Below are positions 1 through 10,890 of a stretch of DNA of 64,000 nt, one piece after another. The notes under the pieces are model-generated. The model was not told the origin of the DNA and ran no database searches. It saw only the letters and a program-made list of their open reading frames with translations. The DNA is from Trichomonas vaginalis G3 (taxonomy: Eukaryota; Parabasalia; Trichomonadida; Trichomonadidae): contig NC_067206.1 of the NCBI RefSeq assembly GCF_026262505.1, positions 1,364,001 through 1,428,000 on the forward strand. Direction: 5' to 3'. Made by a program: the position numbers and the translations under genes. How positions within the stretch are numbered: the stretch's first letter is position 1; each line of letters begins with the position of its first letter.

Positions 1-449
1 GATCAAGCGATGACCACAGTGGGCGACATATTCTTTACACGTATGCTTCAAGCTTCTGATTTAGATGGAGTGAATGAATGCACAGAAGAATACGAGGACT
101 CATTAACTAGACCACTGAATGATGATAATGGCACGCCATTAGCTAGAACATGGAAAGACCAAACTTCATTCTTATGCACTATTCCAGTTCAACGTGATGG
201 AGCGGGTATATTCTTTGATGGATTAGAAACTTTCAACTCACAAGTTACAGTACAAGTGAAAGCTTATCCAATCATTCAGGGTGAAAATGACACTTACTGT
301 TCAAAGTGACAAATCCTCCTCAGGTTTGGTTTACTAGGACTACGTATTGGACATGGACACCGGATGAAGGTTTGAAATATCATCCAACAGGTACACCACC
401 ACAGTATAGAAGTTCATATGATGAAATATTGATGAATAGAAATGTTTAA
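1..449 (+). pseudogene. Capsid-like protein, C-terminal part (element A)
   Basis: An open segment of 99 codons starts at 10, and coding-like sequence runs on to about 449. It includes Gly/Phe-rich beta-type stretches (for example VQRDGAGIFFDGLE) and a Trp/Pro-rich tail. Position directly upstream of the packaging-ATPase-like gene fits the usual capsid neighbourhood of Polintons and virophages. I infer a double-jelly-roll major capsid C-terminus, but no diagnostic motif proves it. The 5' part lies outside the window. The copy is broken. Confidence 0.4.
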
Positions 450-473
450 AATTATAAATTTATTTTTGATTAA

Positions 474-1288
474 ATGGATTTAAATTCTGAAGAATTAGCA
501 GGAGTATATAATACATACGTAGATGATATGATTAATGAAGCATTGAGTGATAATAGAAATGCTCTATCTAAGGAAAAATTAATGAAAATTCCATATTCTG
601 AATGTTACTTAAATTCAATCACTGCAGCAATTGGTAAACAAATAAAGGTAAAACATTAACGATATTAAAACAAATTATCATTATTGCTAACACTTCCCCC
701 ATTCACATGTGTTAATTTATATCAACCGTTCAGGTTCACACTTCAGATGATACATTTGAATCTTTAAAGCATTTAATCAAAATTCCAATTATTTATTTAT
801 CACAAGAAGAAGCAGAAGATTATTTAAAAAACTTTTTAATGTATAAAGAATTATATAATACAATCAAGAAGCAAGGATTAGAGGATAAAATTATTGATAA
901 ACAACGGGATGAATTATTTGAAACACTTTCTATTTCAAATTTTGATAGAGAATTTTTGCATTCACTCATTTTTCTAGATGATGCGGTGAAATCAAAACTA
1001 ATAACTAATGAGAAATCATATTTTAATCAGTTATTAACTCAATGTCGACACATTCAGTGTTCATTCTTCATGGCTGTTCAATACTTCAAAGCATTAAGCA
1101 CAAACATTAAATCAAATCTATCAACACTTTTCATTTTCAGTGGGTTTAGTCGTCAACAGTTGAACGTTATGCTTTATCAAGTGAATTTACCAATGAGCAT
1201 TAATGAACTTTACACACAATATCAACAATTAGGTGAACATGGAAAAATAATAGTTGATTTAAATAAAGGAGGTGTTAAATTTGATTAA
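474..1288 (+). pseudogene. A32/HerA-FtsK-like genome-packaging ATPase (element A)
   Basis: The coding region contains a Walker B-like hydrophobic strand ending in two acidic residues (LIFLDDAV, near 980-1000). It is followed by a segment on a cluster of polar residues and 'SGFSRQQLNVMLYQV', the layout expected of the sensor region of A32-type packaging ATPases. This family pumps DNA into capsids of Polintons, virophages and large DNA viruses. It sits just downstream of the capsid-like gene, as expected. The start follows an A+T-rich stretch resembling the element promoter. The copy is broken, so the assignment rests on the C-terminal half. Confidence 0.55.
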
Positions 1289-1329
1289 CTTTTTATAATT
1301 AATTTTTTATTTTTATTTATAATTAAACA

Positions 1330-2227
1330 TGACAGAAATAGCAAATCTTCTACAGGTTCCATTAAAACAAGGGACAAACAAAAAGGGTGCATATTATATA
1401 GAACTATGAAAGTTCCAGACGGAATGAAAGAATTAGTCATATTGTTGCCGGTCTTCAAAAGGATGTTAAACAAATGAGAAACGTTTTAACATTACCAGAA
1501 GCTCAAGCATATGCCAAACGTCATGGACCAAATTGGGAAGCACATGAAGCAGACATTACAGGACCAAATGGAAAGCCTGATGGTATAAATGAAGTTTTCG
1601 TTACTGATGGTCAAGGAAATATTAAAGTCATAAATGGGTATAAATTAACAATGACGGATTATCCTAAACGTAAAGCATATAATGAATGTTATCCTATACA
1701 ATTTGATGAAAATGGAAAAGCTATTAAACAATACATTGGAGAAGGTGAAAATGGTCCAACGTATTCATACCATTATTCCATATTCTTATTTCAAGAAAAA
1801 TTAAATGCTGTTGAAGAGGGACCGGATGGATTACCACGAATATGTTAATCAGTTTGATGGTCAATATGCAAATATTAGACCTGAAATTTCAGCTAAGAAA
1901 TTCTTTAAAGTTGCTTTATTCGATCCAGTGTTCAATGAACAGAAAGAAGCAATGAAAGCAGAATTTAAACCAATTCAAGTGGCAAGAATTTCTTCATCTT
2001 CACTTTCAGAAGCGTTCAAGGAATTGATAAAGAAACCACTTTATTCTCAACAAGGTTATAACTTTGATTTAATTAAAGAAAGTGATAGACGTAAATTAGA
2101 AAAATCAGATGGTTTTAAGAATGCATGTAATGAAATGATTAAAGATATTGTAAATGATAAAATAAGACTGGAAGAAACTCAAAGCAATATCAATAACATA
2201 ATTGGTGCAGTTACAAAGAAAGTATAA
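1330..2227 (+). pseudogene. Conserved structural-type protein of unknown function (element A)
   Basis: Coding starts at an ATG at 1330, directly after a TTTTTATTTTTATTTATAA-type leader that resembles the other promoters of this element. The product would be about 290 residues: a Gly/Asn/Tyr-rich N-terminal half with beta-like stretches, then a Lys/Glu-rich, probably helical C-terminal half. I do not recognise the family. Its place after the packaging ATPase and before small basic genes suggests a virion or morphogenesis role, which is inference. The copy is broken. Confidence 0.4.
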
Positions 2228-2310
2228 GCAAACAAGGATGAACCTTGGGATATTACCGTAACAACTAAATAAAACTTTAAATATATTTTTCTTTTTTTAT
2301 TCAATTATAA

Positions 2311-2973
2311 ATGAGAAGACGTTTCACTAGTCAAAAGAACACTAACGCAAAAGCAGAGATTACGGTTGGTTATAACGTAAATGATGATAAATCACGAATT
2401 ATTCAAAATGTTAAAGTTAATGTTAGTCCTGAATTAACAAGGTCAGCAACTCAACCAAATTTATTAACTCGTGACTTACCAAAAAGGAGGAGGAGGAAAA
2501 TAAAGAAGATGAACCGGTAAAGAACCCGTTGAAATTCCCACTTATCCAACATACCCCCCGCCTCTTTCATCAAAACATCGAGAACCCAGGAATCTACGAT
2601 TCCAGTCGCAATGCGCCATATAAAATAGACATTAATTCAGAATTAATATAACCGTGATATAATAACTGATAATTATGATTCAATAATAAATTTAATTGAT
2701 CAATCCGGTTTAATTATTTTACCTTATGAATCATTAATTCACATTATCGCCATTCTTTGTGATGTTCAAGATTCAGACTTATTTTTCATAGATGATGAGG
2801 TTTCATGCTGCGGAACAGTTGCAAAAATAAATCCTATAAAGGATATTAGCACAATTAAGATATCAAAGAACGGAACAACAACTGAACTTCATTTAACATA
2901 TAATGATATTTATAATAAAATAGTTGATGAATATAAAATATCACTTGAAAAATTCTTTGTTAAGGCCATTTAA
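2311..2973 (+). pseudogene. Basic protein of unknown function (element A)
   Basis: An ATG at 2311 follows the leader TTTTTTTATTCAATTATAA. The first 69 codons open with MRRRF and end in a cluster of Arg/Lys residues (KRRRRKIKK). Coding-like sequence continues to a stop at 2971-2973 that overlaps the end of the converging minus-strand gene. A basic N-terminal region could bind DNA, like virion core proteins, but this is inference from composition only. The region is broken. Confidence 0.35.
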
Positions 2974-3449
2974 TATTCAAGCATTAACATTATTGAATAA
3001 TAATCCTTTGAATCATAATCGATAATAATTGACCTTTCACCAGTTTCTATCGTTTGTTTTATTTCTTTTTGTTCCCCACTATCTGGATCGGTCATTGTAA
3101 TTGTTTTTGTTATAGTATCAGCTTTATCTTTAACTTCAATCTTTTTTCCATCAGGATATTTAAACCAAAATTCCAAAAATTCGATATTGTCAATCTGTTC
3201 ATATTTTAATCTATCAATTACATTTTTAATACCATCTGAAAATCTTATGAAATGGTCATTATATGGGTTTGATTGAACTAAATTTGAATGAAGTGAAATA
3301 TAACCCGATGATGAATATGACATTGACTCATATTTTCTGAAAACACTAAAATTTATAACATGAATGAATTTCTTATTCGTTGAATTTATGAATTCTTGAG
3401 GTAATCTTATCCTAGTTTTATTTATCACTGGAAAATAACGCTTTACCAT
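2970..3449 (-). CDS. Candidate minor capsid (penton-like) protein (element A)
   Basis: I chose the ATG at 3449 (MVKRYF) over a non-ATG start upstream, because it leaves a 19-bp spacer to the divergent gene starting at 3469, the same geometry seen in elements B-D. The frame gives about 159 residues and is open to its stop. It is beta-rich, with a phrase around SLHSNLVQ followed by a strand-turn-strand stretch (LEFWFKYPDGKKIEV). This pattern resembles single-jelly-roll minor capsid proteins, but the resemblance is weak. It could equally be another virion protein. Confidence 0.35.
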   Translation of the reverse strand: MVKRYFPVINKTRIRLPQEFINSTNKKFIHVINFSVFRKYESMSYSSSGYISLHSNLVQSNPYNDHFIRFSDGIKNVIDRLKYEQIDNIEFLEFWFKYPDGKKIEVKDKADTITKTITMTDPDSGEQKEIKQTIETGERSIIIDYDSKDYYSIMLMLEY

Positions 3450-3468
3450 ATTTTTAATCGTAATAAAA
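3450..3468. promoter_or_regulatory. Compact divergent promoter, 19 bp between start codons (element A)
   Basis: Only 19 bp separate the minus-strand ATG at 3449 and the plus-strand ATG at 3469. The spacer is almost pure A/T and contains TTTTTAATCG next to the plus-strand start. Divergent pairs in elements B-D have 17-18 bp spacers of similar content. Transcripts must be nearly leaderless, or start inside the opposing gene. Confidence 0.45.
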
Positions 3469-4111
3469 ATGTCAATTATCAATATTATTTCGAATAATAG
3501 TTGTGAATTAAATTTAACAGTTAGCGGAATTTATAATGTTACTCTCGTTTCTGTGAGTGGTAAATTTAATCCATTCTTTTAGACCCTTCAGATTATATAT
3601 CATTTATTAAAGATGACCATGAAAAAACGTATGATATGTATATAAATAATGTGATAGTGAAATGGGATATTAACATGATTTTAAGTTATTTAAATGAATC
3701 ATTTATCGTATGGTATGAAGAAAATTTTAAATCAAAACCTGATAAACTTTTGAACTTGATGAAATAAATAACCTTATTAAATTCCCACTGAAAATTAAAT
3801 TTTGTACTCCTCATCTTCGTTCATTGTTGGGGATATTAAATTTTGAAAAAGATGTTGGGGATGTTTTGTATTCTGACACTGGTTCCAATTTCATTTTAAT
3901 CAAATGTGATAAAGTTAATACCCCAATGAGATTTTCACATCAAACATTAGACCCTAACTCTTACCCATCAATACAAAACATTTTATCCATCAACTTAAAC
4001 ACATTTTCTTTATCATATCCGTTTCAATTATCCGGGAATTCATTTATTCTTCATTCAAAAGATTTATCAAATATTAAATTTAGAATAACTGACCTATTGA
4101 TTGTGATTTAG
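3469..4111 (+). pseudogene. Candidate minor structural protein (element A)
   Basis: Coding-like sequence runs from the ATG at 3469 to about 4111. The last part (open from 3824) is beta-rich and ends with LHSKDLSNIKFRITD. That ending resembles the 'HSxxL' phrase of the minus-strand neighbour, so the two may be distant relatives. No family is recognised with certainty. The copy is broken. Confidence 0.35.
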
Positions 4112-4200
4112 AATTCATGAATGAAATATTATGGCAATTTCAAATAGAAAAAATAGGTGATGAGATAACGGATTAAATATTTATTTTTAAATCATAATAA

Positions 4201-5827
4201 ATGATTAAACAACAGCAACCACAACAACTTAAGGCACAAAGCACCCAGGTCCCTCAGACCATTACATACGCCATATATGCATATAATTCAAAGACGGCAG
4301 AACAAACGCAAAGGTTGAAATATGGAGATTTGGAGATAATATTGAAAAATGACCATTTCGAATTCGTTTGCAAAGGTGGTGCAGTGATATCAAATATAAA
4401 AGAAATTTTATTTATGAATTCAAAAATTAAAGGAATAACGGATGATATAACATCAATTCCACCAGAAGAACAGAGATATTACGCATTAAATGCATTTCCT
4501 AAAGTTTTGAAGATTGGAAGATTTAATTTAAATGAGGAATTCATAAAAGGTTTCCTAAATGACATAATGGAGAAAGCAGATAAGGAATATGTGGATAGTG
4601 AGTTAGGGAAGAGGACAGATAAGGAATATGTGGATGAAAAAGATAATGAAATTAAAGAAATGGTTAAATGGTATCATGAATGGACATCAAAGATTTTAAA
4701 AACTAAAGCTGATACAGGATGGGTTTCAGGATGTTTAGACCTTAAAGCGGATAAAACATATGTTAATGATGAGTTAGGGAAGAAAGCAGATAAGGAATAT
4801 GTTAACGAAATATACCAAAGTTTGATAGGAACAAAAATATTGAAATTATTGTTGGCGACTTTTCTGTCAATGAAGAAAATAAATATTTTAGATGGCAGTT
4901 TGTACACTCCTTAAAAAATGGTATACGGTATAAACTCATTCCGAAAAATAACAATGAAATGTATGTAAGTTATAAAAAGAATGATGACACACAAGTTAAA
5001 GTTCCATTAGACAACAACTGCTACTTAAACTTATATGGAGACGAACAAAAGAAATATTTAAGAGTTTATGAAATGGTAGATATGACATTGCCTGACCCAG
5101 CTCCAGCACCATATTATTATGACTATGGAGATGATGTCAGAACACCACATGTAGATGAACAAAAGTTAACATTATATTTAGATTATTATAGATATAAAAG
5201 ATATAATGCAATAGAAAAAACGAGAATAGTATATTATTATACAGATGACAGAAATAAATATTATAGTCAAGATTTTACCTACCCTGAAAACATAGATTAT
5301 ATTATAAAAAATATTCTGACACAAACCAGAAGAAACCTGAAATAGTTACACTATATTTTAAGTTCAAAAGAGACAATCCTATAATATCTCATATGTTTGA
5401 TTTAATGAACCCAGTAGGTTCTATTTATACATCTATGGATGCAAGAGGTCCTCAAGTAATGTTTGGTGTTGGTGCATGGAAACAAATAGTTGACAGGTTT
5501 TTGTATTGTGCAAACTCTTCAAAGGAAACAGGGGGAAGTAAAACGATTTCAGGTGAAAATTTACCCGCACATAGTCACTACATAGATTTAAGCACATCTC
5601 AAGCAGGTTGGCATAAGCATAGATATTGGGATTGGTCAGGAATGACAAAAGGTAAAGGATATGATGTTAAAGATGATGTTAAGTTTGCTATAAATTGTTA
5701 CTGGAGTGACACTCAGGGAGAAGGAAACCATACACATTTCGTTTCAGGATATACACAAACAACGGGACAAAGTAAAGAATACATGCCACCTTACATGACT
5801 GTATTCGCATGGTATAGAGTTCATTGA
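4201..5827 (+). pseudogene. Tail-collar/fibre-like protein (element A)
   Basis: Three open segments lie in the region. The N-terminal part carries degenerate repeats of the type ADKEYVD/ADKTYVND, as in trimeric fibres. The C-terminal 144 codons (5393-5827) match the phage baseplate gp10/collar C-terminal pattern: PVGSIYTSM, FLYCANSS, GENLPAHSH, GNHTH and MPPYMTVFAWYR. The same module occurs in elements B and D, nearly identical in DNA although element A is otherwise unrelated in sequence. The likely role is a receptor-binding or surface fibre. An ATTTATTTTTAAATCATAA leader precedes the start. The copy is broken. Confidence 0.7.
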
Positions 5828-5859
5828 ACGGCAAAATTTAAATTTTTATTTTTATATAA
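5825..5859 (+). promoter_or_regulatory. Element promoter module (copy 1)
   Basis: The stretch GAACGGCAAAATTTAAATT and the following TTTATTTTTATATAA lead directly into the ATG at 5860. Nearly the same 35 bp lead into the ATG at 10,891. Repetition of an A/T-rich leader with a fixed distance to ATG supports a promoter; direct evidence of transcription is not available from sequence. Confidence 0.55.
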
Positions 5860-6042
5860 ATGACAAAATTAATTAAGCCAACTATTTCTAAATTAATGAT
5901 ACCAATGAAATCGTTTCATGGAGTACTTATCCCAGGTTCTTCACAATTAGCCGGGGTAAGTGTTGTGGCTCAAGGTGGAACATTAGCGAATCCATTCAAA
6001 TTATTAACTAAAGATGAATTTAATAAAATGACCCAAAAATAA
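5860..6042 (+). CDS. 60-aa protein of unknown function (element A)
   Basis: A short open frame starts immediately after the promoter module at 5825-5859. The product has a basic N-terminus (MTKLIKPTISKLMIP), a Gly/Ser-rich middle and a charged tail. No family is recognised. The strong upstream motif is the main reason to accept it as a gene. It is the last gene before the minisatellite array. Confidence 0.5.
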   Translation: MTKLIKPTISKLMIPMKSFHGVLIPGSSQLAGVSVVAQGGTLANPFKLLTKDEFNKMTQK

Positions 6043-7505
6043 ATGTTTAAGTTAATGAGGAAGGCAGTTATGAATTATTTTTGAAGAACTGAGGGTGTCA
6101 CCAGGTCACCAGGTAATTTAACTCATGACATTTTGACAACAACACGGGTTATTCAATAATGACTTATTTTTGAAGAACTGAAGGTGTCACCAGGTCACCA
6201 TGTGTCACCAGGTCATTTAACTTCTCTGAAAAAATGTGACAACATGACATTTTGACAACAACACAGGAGGAAGGCAGTTATGAATTATTTTTGAAGAACT
6301 GAGGGTGTCACCAGGTCACCAGGTAATTTAACTCATGACATTTTGACAACAACACGGGTTATTCAATAATGAATTATTTTTGAAGAACTGAGGGTGTCAC
6401 CAGGTCACCATGTGTCACCAGGTCATTTAACTTCTCTGAAAAAATGTGACAACATGACATTTTGACAACAACACAGGAGGAAGGCAGTTATGAATTATTT
6501 TTGAAGAACTGAGGGTGTCACCAGGTCACCAGGTAATTTAACTCATGACATTTTGACAACAACACGGGTTATTCAATAATGAATTATTTTTGAAGAACTG
6601 AGGGTGTCACCAGGTCACCAGGTAATTTAACTCATGACATTTTGACAACAACACGGGTTATTCAATAATGAATTATTTTTGAAGAACTGAGGGTGTCACC
6701 AGGTCACCATGTGTCACCAGGTCATTTAACTTCTCTGAAAAAATGTGACAACATGACATTTTGACAACAACACAGGAGGAAGGCAGTTATGAATTATTTT
6801 TGAAGAACTGAGGGTGTCACCAGGTCACCAGGTAATTTAACTCATGACATTTTGACAACAACACGGGTTATTCAATAATGAATTATTTTTGAAGAACTGA
6901 GGGTGTCACCAGGTCACCAGGTAATTTAACTCATGACATTTTGACAACAACACGGGTTATTCAATAATGAATTATTTTTGAAGAACTGAGGGTGTCACCA
7001 GGTCACCATGTGTCACCAGGTCATTTAACTTCTCTGAAAAAATGTGACAACATGACATTTTGACAACAACACAGGAGGAAGGCAGTTATGAATTATTTTT
7101 GAAGAACTGAGGGTGTCACCAGGTCACCAGGTAATTTAACTCATGACATTTTGACAACAACACGGGTTATTCAATAATGAATTATTTTTGAAGAACTGAG
7201 GGTGTCACCAGGTCACCATGTGTCACCAGGTCATTTAACTTCTCTGAAAAAATGTGACAACATGACATTTTGACAACAACACAGGAGGAAGGCAGTTATG
7301 AATTATTTTTGAAGAACTGAGGGTGTCACCAGGTCACCAGGTAATTTAACTCATGACATTTTGACAACAACACGGGTTATTCAATAATGACTTATTTTTG
7401 AAGAACTGAAGGTGTCACCAGGTCACCATGTGTCACCAGGTCATTTAACTTCTCTGAAAAAATGTGACAACATGACATTTTGACAACAACACAGGAGGAA
7501 GGCAA
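6043..7505. repeat. Minisatellite array 1: GGTGTCACC/GGTCACC iterons, 14 units
   Basis: About 14 tandem units of two alternating kinds (roughly 90 bp and 120 bp) each carry TTTTTGAAGAACTGAGG followed by the core GGTGTCACCAGGTCACC. That core contains an inverted repeat and GGTGACC-type half-sites. The longer unit adds CATGTGTCACCAGG and a TTCTCTGAAAAAATGTGAC tail. Units are nearly identical. A related array in the opposite orientation lies at 9897-10,850, so the helicase gene sits between inverted arms. Iteron density next to a replication gene suggests an origin, which is inference. Confidence 0.9.
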
Positions 7506-7525
7506 AAATAAATTCCAATCATACT

Positions 7526-7774
7526 TTATACTGCCTCATTTACAGGTATTTCATCGTCAGTAAATGATTCCTCATTATCGTTTGGTTCAACCTGTTTATA
7601 TAATCCTTCATTTCTTCTTTCAAAACATAACACCATGTTTTGTTTACCATCTATTCTTCTCTGTTTCTTATCACATTTATCCTTAATACTCATTTGAAAG
7701 TTTTTGTCTTTCATGTCTGATGGTTTGCAGAATAGAGCATTTTCACACGTCATACCTGCACACCAATTCATCAT
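7526..7774 (-). CDS. 82-aa Cys-containing protein overlapping the helicase gene (element A)
   Basis: This frame starts with MMNWCAG inside the last 32 bp of the primpol-helicase gene and ends just before the repeat array. The N-terminal half has several Cys and Lys residues; the C-terminus is acidic (EESFTDDEIP). A short overlap like this suggests translational coupling or a termination-reinitiation arrangement. Function is unknown. Confidence 0.5.
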   Translation of the reverse strand: MMNWCAGMTCENALFCKPSDMKDKNFQMSIKDKCDKKQRRIDGKQNMVLCFERRNEGLYKQVEPNDNEESFTDDEIPVNEAV

Positions 7775-9839
7775 AATGTGTATTTATCCATACATCTAAA
7801 GGATTTGTTGATAATTCAATTAAATCTTGTTTGGCTTCAGTCATCGGAATGATTCGTACATTAAATGATGAAAGGTCATATTGCATAAAATACGTCAGTA
7901 AATTATCATAAAATTCCTTTGTGCATGAATCCATTAAATTCTTGAAGTAATCAAATTGACCCTTGAATTTACCATTAACTCTTAAAACTACATATCTTCT
8001 GTCTCCAACTTCAATTTTGACAGGGTAGACGTTGTTAGTTACGAAAATGAAGTTTGCAACATTCTGAGCAGTTCTTCTGGGTTGATTCTTTTCATTAATT
8101 CTAATCTCATTATCCGTAATAATTGATTTCAAAGCGTTGAAGTTTGCGAGTCTATCTTCACCAACATTCTTGAGTTCATTAAGTACAAGAAACATTTTAT
8201 TTTCAACAACCGAATTGAAATTACCCGTTAGCTCACTTATTTCGGTAATGTTTTTACATGAATAACCAGCGAGAAGTTCAGAAATAATGTCTGTAAATCT
8301 GTTTTTACCTGTTCCCTGAAGTCCTTTCAAAATAATTGCTGTTTCATTCTTGATTCCGGGATGTTGAATCATTGATGCAATCCAGCCGAGAAGGTATTTA
8401 TACACTTCATCGTTATTATCACAAATGGCTTCTTTAATGAAATCCATAAACATCTCAATTTTTGAGTAATCAGGCTTTTCAAGAATGTTGTATTTATAAC
8501 CCTGAAACGTTGAGAAAACATCTGTAGAATAAGATTTAAAGCAAACACCCTTAACGGTTAATGAGGATAATTGATTTAATAGTACGTCCCATGCTGTTAT
8601 GGTTTTACCTTCTTCTTTAAATAATTTAATCATTTTGAGTGACTCTTTCATGTTTGATTGAAGAACAAATGATATTTGATTCATTTTGTCGTGTATGTTG
8701 TAATCTTTCTGAATGAAATATTTGTTTCCACAATCTACAAAACGAATTACACGTGATAAATCCTCAATTACTTCAGAACTGTTTTTATACTGATGATTTT
8801 CAGCCTTGCGTCTAATATCTGTTATCAAAAACGAGTCATCAAGTTTGATATCAAATGTTATTTTTGGCTTACGTAATAAAGGTAAAACATATTCATCATA
8901 ATATTCCTTTTGATAAAGTTTTAGAATCTTCACCAAAACAAATGGAGAAGTCATTAAATATGCATATCTACTACGTGCTTTTTCAAAATTACTTTTTGCA
9001 TTTTCTGTTAAACTGCAGAAGTTATAAACGTTATCGTATGCTTCATTAATCAAATGATTAGGTAACGAATTAATAGCTTGAAACAGTGTGAATAATGTTA
9101 TTTCTTTTTCTAAATTCATGTTTCCACCATCATTATGTACTTCAAAATCACAGATGCCATCAACTATGCTCTGAGCTAGTTTATCGTCAATGTTTACATC
9201 TTTGTTTTCATTCATGATAGTCTTTATTTCTTCATTCTTCTGTTCAACTCTGACCTTAATATTCAAATCATTTAATATATCATTCACTGTTCTAGTTAAT
9301 GTTGAATCATAACTTCCACGAATGAATGAGTATGTATTGATTGGTTCTGTTGCATTCTTGCGAACTCTTGATTCAGCCATAACCACTAATGAACGCTTTG
9401 AATCATCCATTGAAGTCATTATGTCAATATCATAATCATTGCAAGAATAACATTTAATCATTCTGTTCGAGGTTGAATAGAAGAAATTAGTGTTGCAATA
9501 AATGTGAAGACCTCCTGAAGCGGTTTTAACGATAACATCTTTATCCGAAAGTTTTGATAAAATGTCTTTTCTAACTGTTTCTTTAAGTTCATCATTGTAC
9601 GATTTATTGATATCAACATCTATAATCGTTAAATTTGAAATTTTATTTACTAATAAAGCCATACCAGTTTTCCTTCCTCTTCCTCCATCATATTTGAGGT
9701 AGTTATGTAAATCAATCCTGTTTTCACCAATTCTTTCGTTGAGGGTTTTAGTTTCTGCCACAACTAATTCCTCAGCTAATGAATCAATAACTTGTTCATC
9801 AGAAACGATAAAGTTGCTGTTGTTGTTTGTTGCTGTCAT
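7743..9839 (-). CDS. Primase-polymerase fused to SF3 (D5-like) helicase (element A)
   Basis: The 698-aa frame looks whole. The N-terminal part has archaeo-eukaryotic primase motifs: IIDVDIN near residue 70, SGGLHIYC near 106 and DIDIM near 134. The C-terminal part has superfamily 3 helicase motifs: GLQGTGKN near 506 (Walker A), MFLVLNE near 548 (Walker B) and FIFVTNN near 596 (motif C), followed by GDRRYVVLRV. This domain pair primes and unwinds DNA in virophages, Polinton-like viruses and many plasmids. The ATG at 9839 follows a TTATTCCTATATAA leader on its strand. It is flanked by inverted minisatellite arrays. Confidence 0.9.
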   Translation of the reverse strand: MTATNNNSNFIVSDEQVIDSLAEELVVAETKTLNERIGENRIDLHNYLKYDGGRGRKTGMALLVNKISNLTIIDVDINKSYNDELKETVRKDILSKLSDKDVIVKTASGGLHIYCNTNFFYSTSNRMIKCYSCNDYDIDIMTSMDDSKRSLVVMAESRVRKNATEPINTYSFIRGSYDSTLTRTVNDILNDLNIKVRVEQKNEEIKTIMNENKDVNIDDKLAQSIVDGICDFEVHNDGGNMNLEKEITLFTLFQAINSLPNHLINEAYDNVYNFCSLTENAKSNFEKARSRYAYLMTSPFVLVKILKLYQKEYYDEYVLPLLRKPKITFDIKLDDSFLITDIRRKAENHQYKNSSEVIEDLSRVIRFVDCGNKYFIQKDYNIHDKMNQISFVLQSNMKESLKMIKLFKEEGKTITAWDVLLNQLSSLTVKGVCFKSYSTDVFSTFQGYKYNILEKPDYSKIEMFMDFIKEAICDNNDEVYKYLLGWIASMIQHPGIKNETAIILKGLQGTGKNRFTDIISELLAGYSCKNITEISELTGNFNSVVENKMFLVLNELKNVGEDRLANFNALKSIITDNEIRINEKNQPRRTAQNVANFIFVTNNVYPVKIEVGDRRYVVLRVNGKFKGQFDYFKNLMDSCTKEFYDNLLTYFMQYDLSSFNVRIIPMTEAKQDLIELSTNPLDVWINTHYDELVCRYDV

Positions 9840-9896
9840 TTATATAGGAATAAAAAAATAAAAATAATTTTAAAACTAACTTTATTTTTGGACTGC

Positions 9897-10850
9897 ATCA
9901 AATTTTCGTAAATGTTGTCAAAATGTCATGTTGTCACATTTTTCAGAGAAGTTAAATGACCTGGTGACACCCTCAGTTCTTCAAAAATAATTCATAACTG
10001 CCTTCCTCCTGTGTTGTTATCAAAATGTCATGTTGTCACATTTTTTCAGAGAAGTTAAATGACCTGGTGACACATGGTGACCTGGTGACACCCTCAGTTC
10101 TTCAAAAATAATTCATTATTGAATAACCCGTGTTGTTGTCAAAATGTCATGAGTTAAATTACCTGGTGACCTGGTGACACCCTCAGTTCTTCAAAAATAA
10201 TTCATAACTGCCTTCCTCCTGTGTTGTTGTCAAAATGTCATGTTGTCACATTTTTTCAGAGAAGTTAAATGACCTGGTGACACATGGTGACCTGGTGACA
10301 CCCTCAGTTCTTCAAAAATAATTCATTATTGAATAACCCGTGTTGTTGTCAAAATGTCATGAGTTAAATTACCTGGTGACCTGGTGACACCCTCAGTTCT
10401 TCAAAAATAATTCATTATTGAATAACCCGTGTTGTTGTCAAAATGTCATGAGTTAAATTACCTGGTGACCTGGTGACACCCTCAGTTCTTCAAAAATAAT
10501 TCATAACTGCCTTCCTCCTGTGTTGTTGTCAAAATGTCATGTTGTCACATTTTTTCAGAGAAGTTAAATGACCTGGTGACACATGGTGACCTGGTGACAC
10601 CCTCAGTTCTTCAAAAATAATTCATTATTGAATAACCCGTGTTGTTGTCAAAATGTCATGAGTTAAATTACCTGGTGACCTGGTGACACCCTCAGTTCTT
10701 CAAAAATAATTCATTATTGAATAACCCGTGTTGTTGTCAAAATGTCATGAGTTAAATTACCTGGTGACCTGGTGACACCCTCAGTTCTTCAAAAATAATT
10801 CATAACTGCCTTCCTCCTGTGTTGTTGTCAAAATGTCATGTTGTCACAAA
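9897..10850. repeat. Minisatellite array 2: inverted counterpart of array 1, 9 units
   Basis: About nine units read as the reverse complement of array 1, with the core GGTGACCTGGTGACACC and CCTCAGTTCTTCAAAAATAA. The unit types and their alternation (TAACTGCC-TTCCTCCTG versus ATTGAATAACCCG) match those of the first array. Together they form inverted arms of about 1.46 and 0.95 kb around a 2.4-kb spacer containing the helicase gene. Confidence 0.9.
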
Positions 10851-10855
10851 CTTTA

Positions 10856-10890
10856 GAACGGCATAATTTAAATTTTTATTTTTATCATAA
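10856..10890 (+). promoter_or_regulatory. Element promoter module (copy 2)
   Basis: GAACGGCATAATTTAAATT followed by TTTATTTTTATCATAA leads into the ATG at 10,891. It differs from the module at 5825-5859 by only a few bases, in an otherwise unrelated context. Confidence 0.55.
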
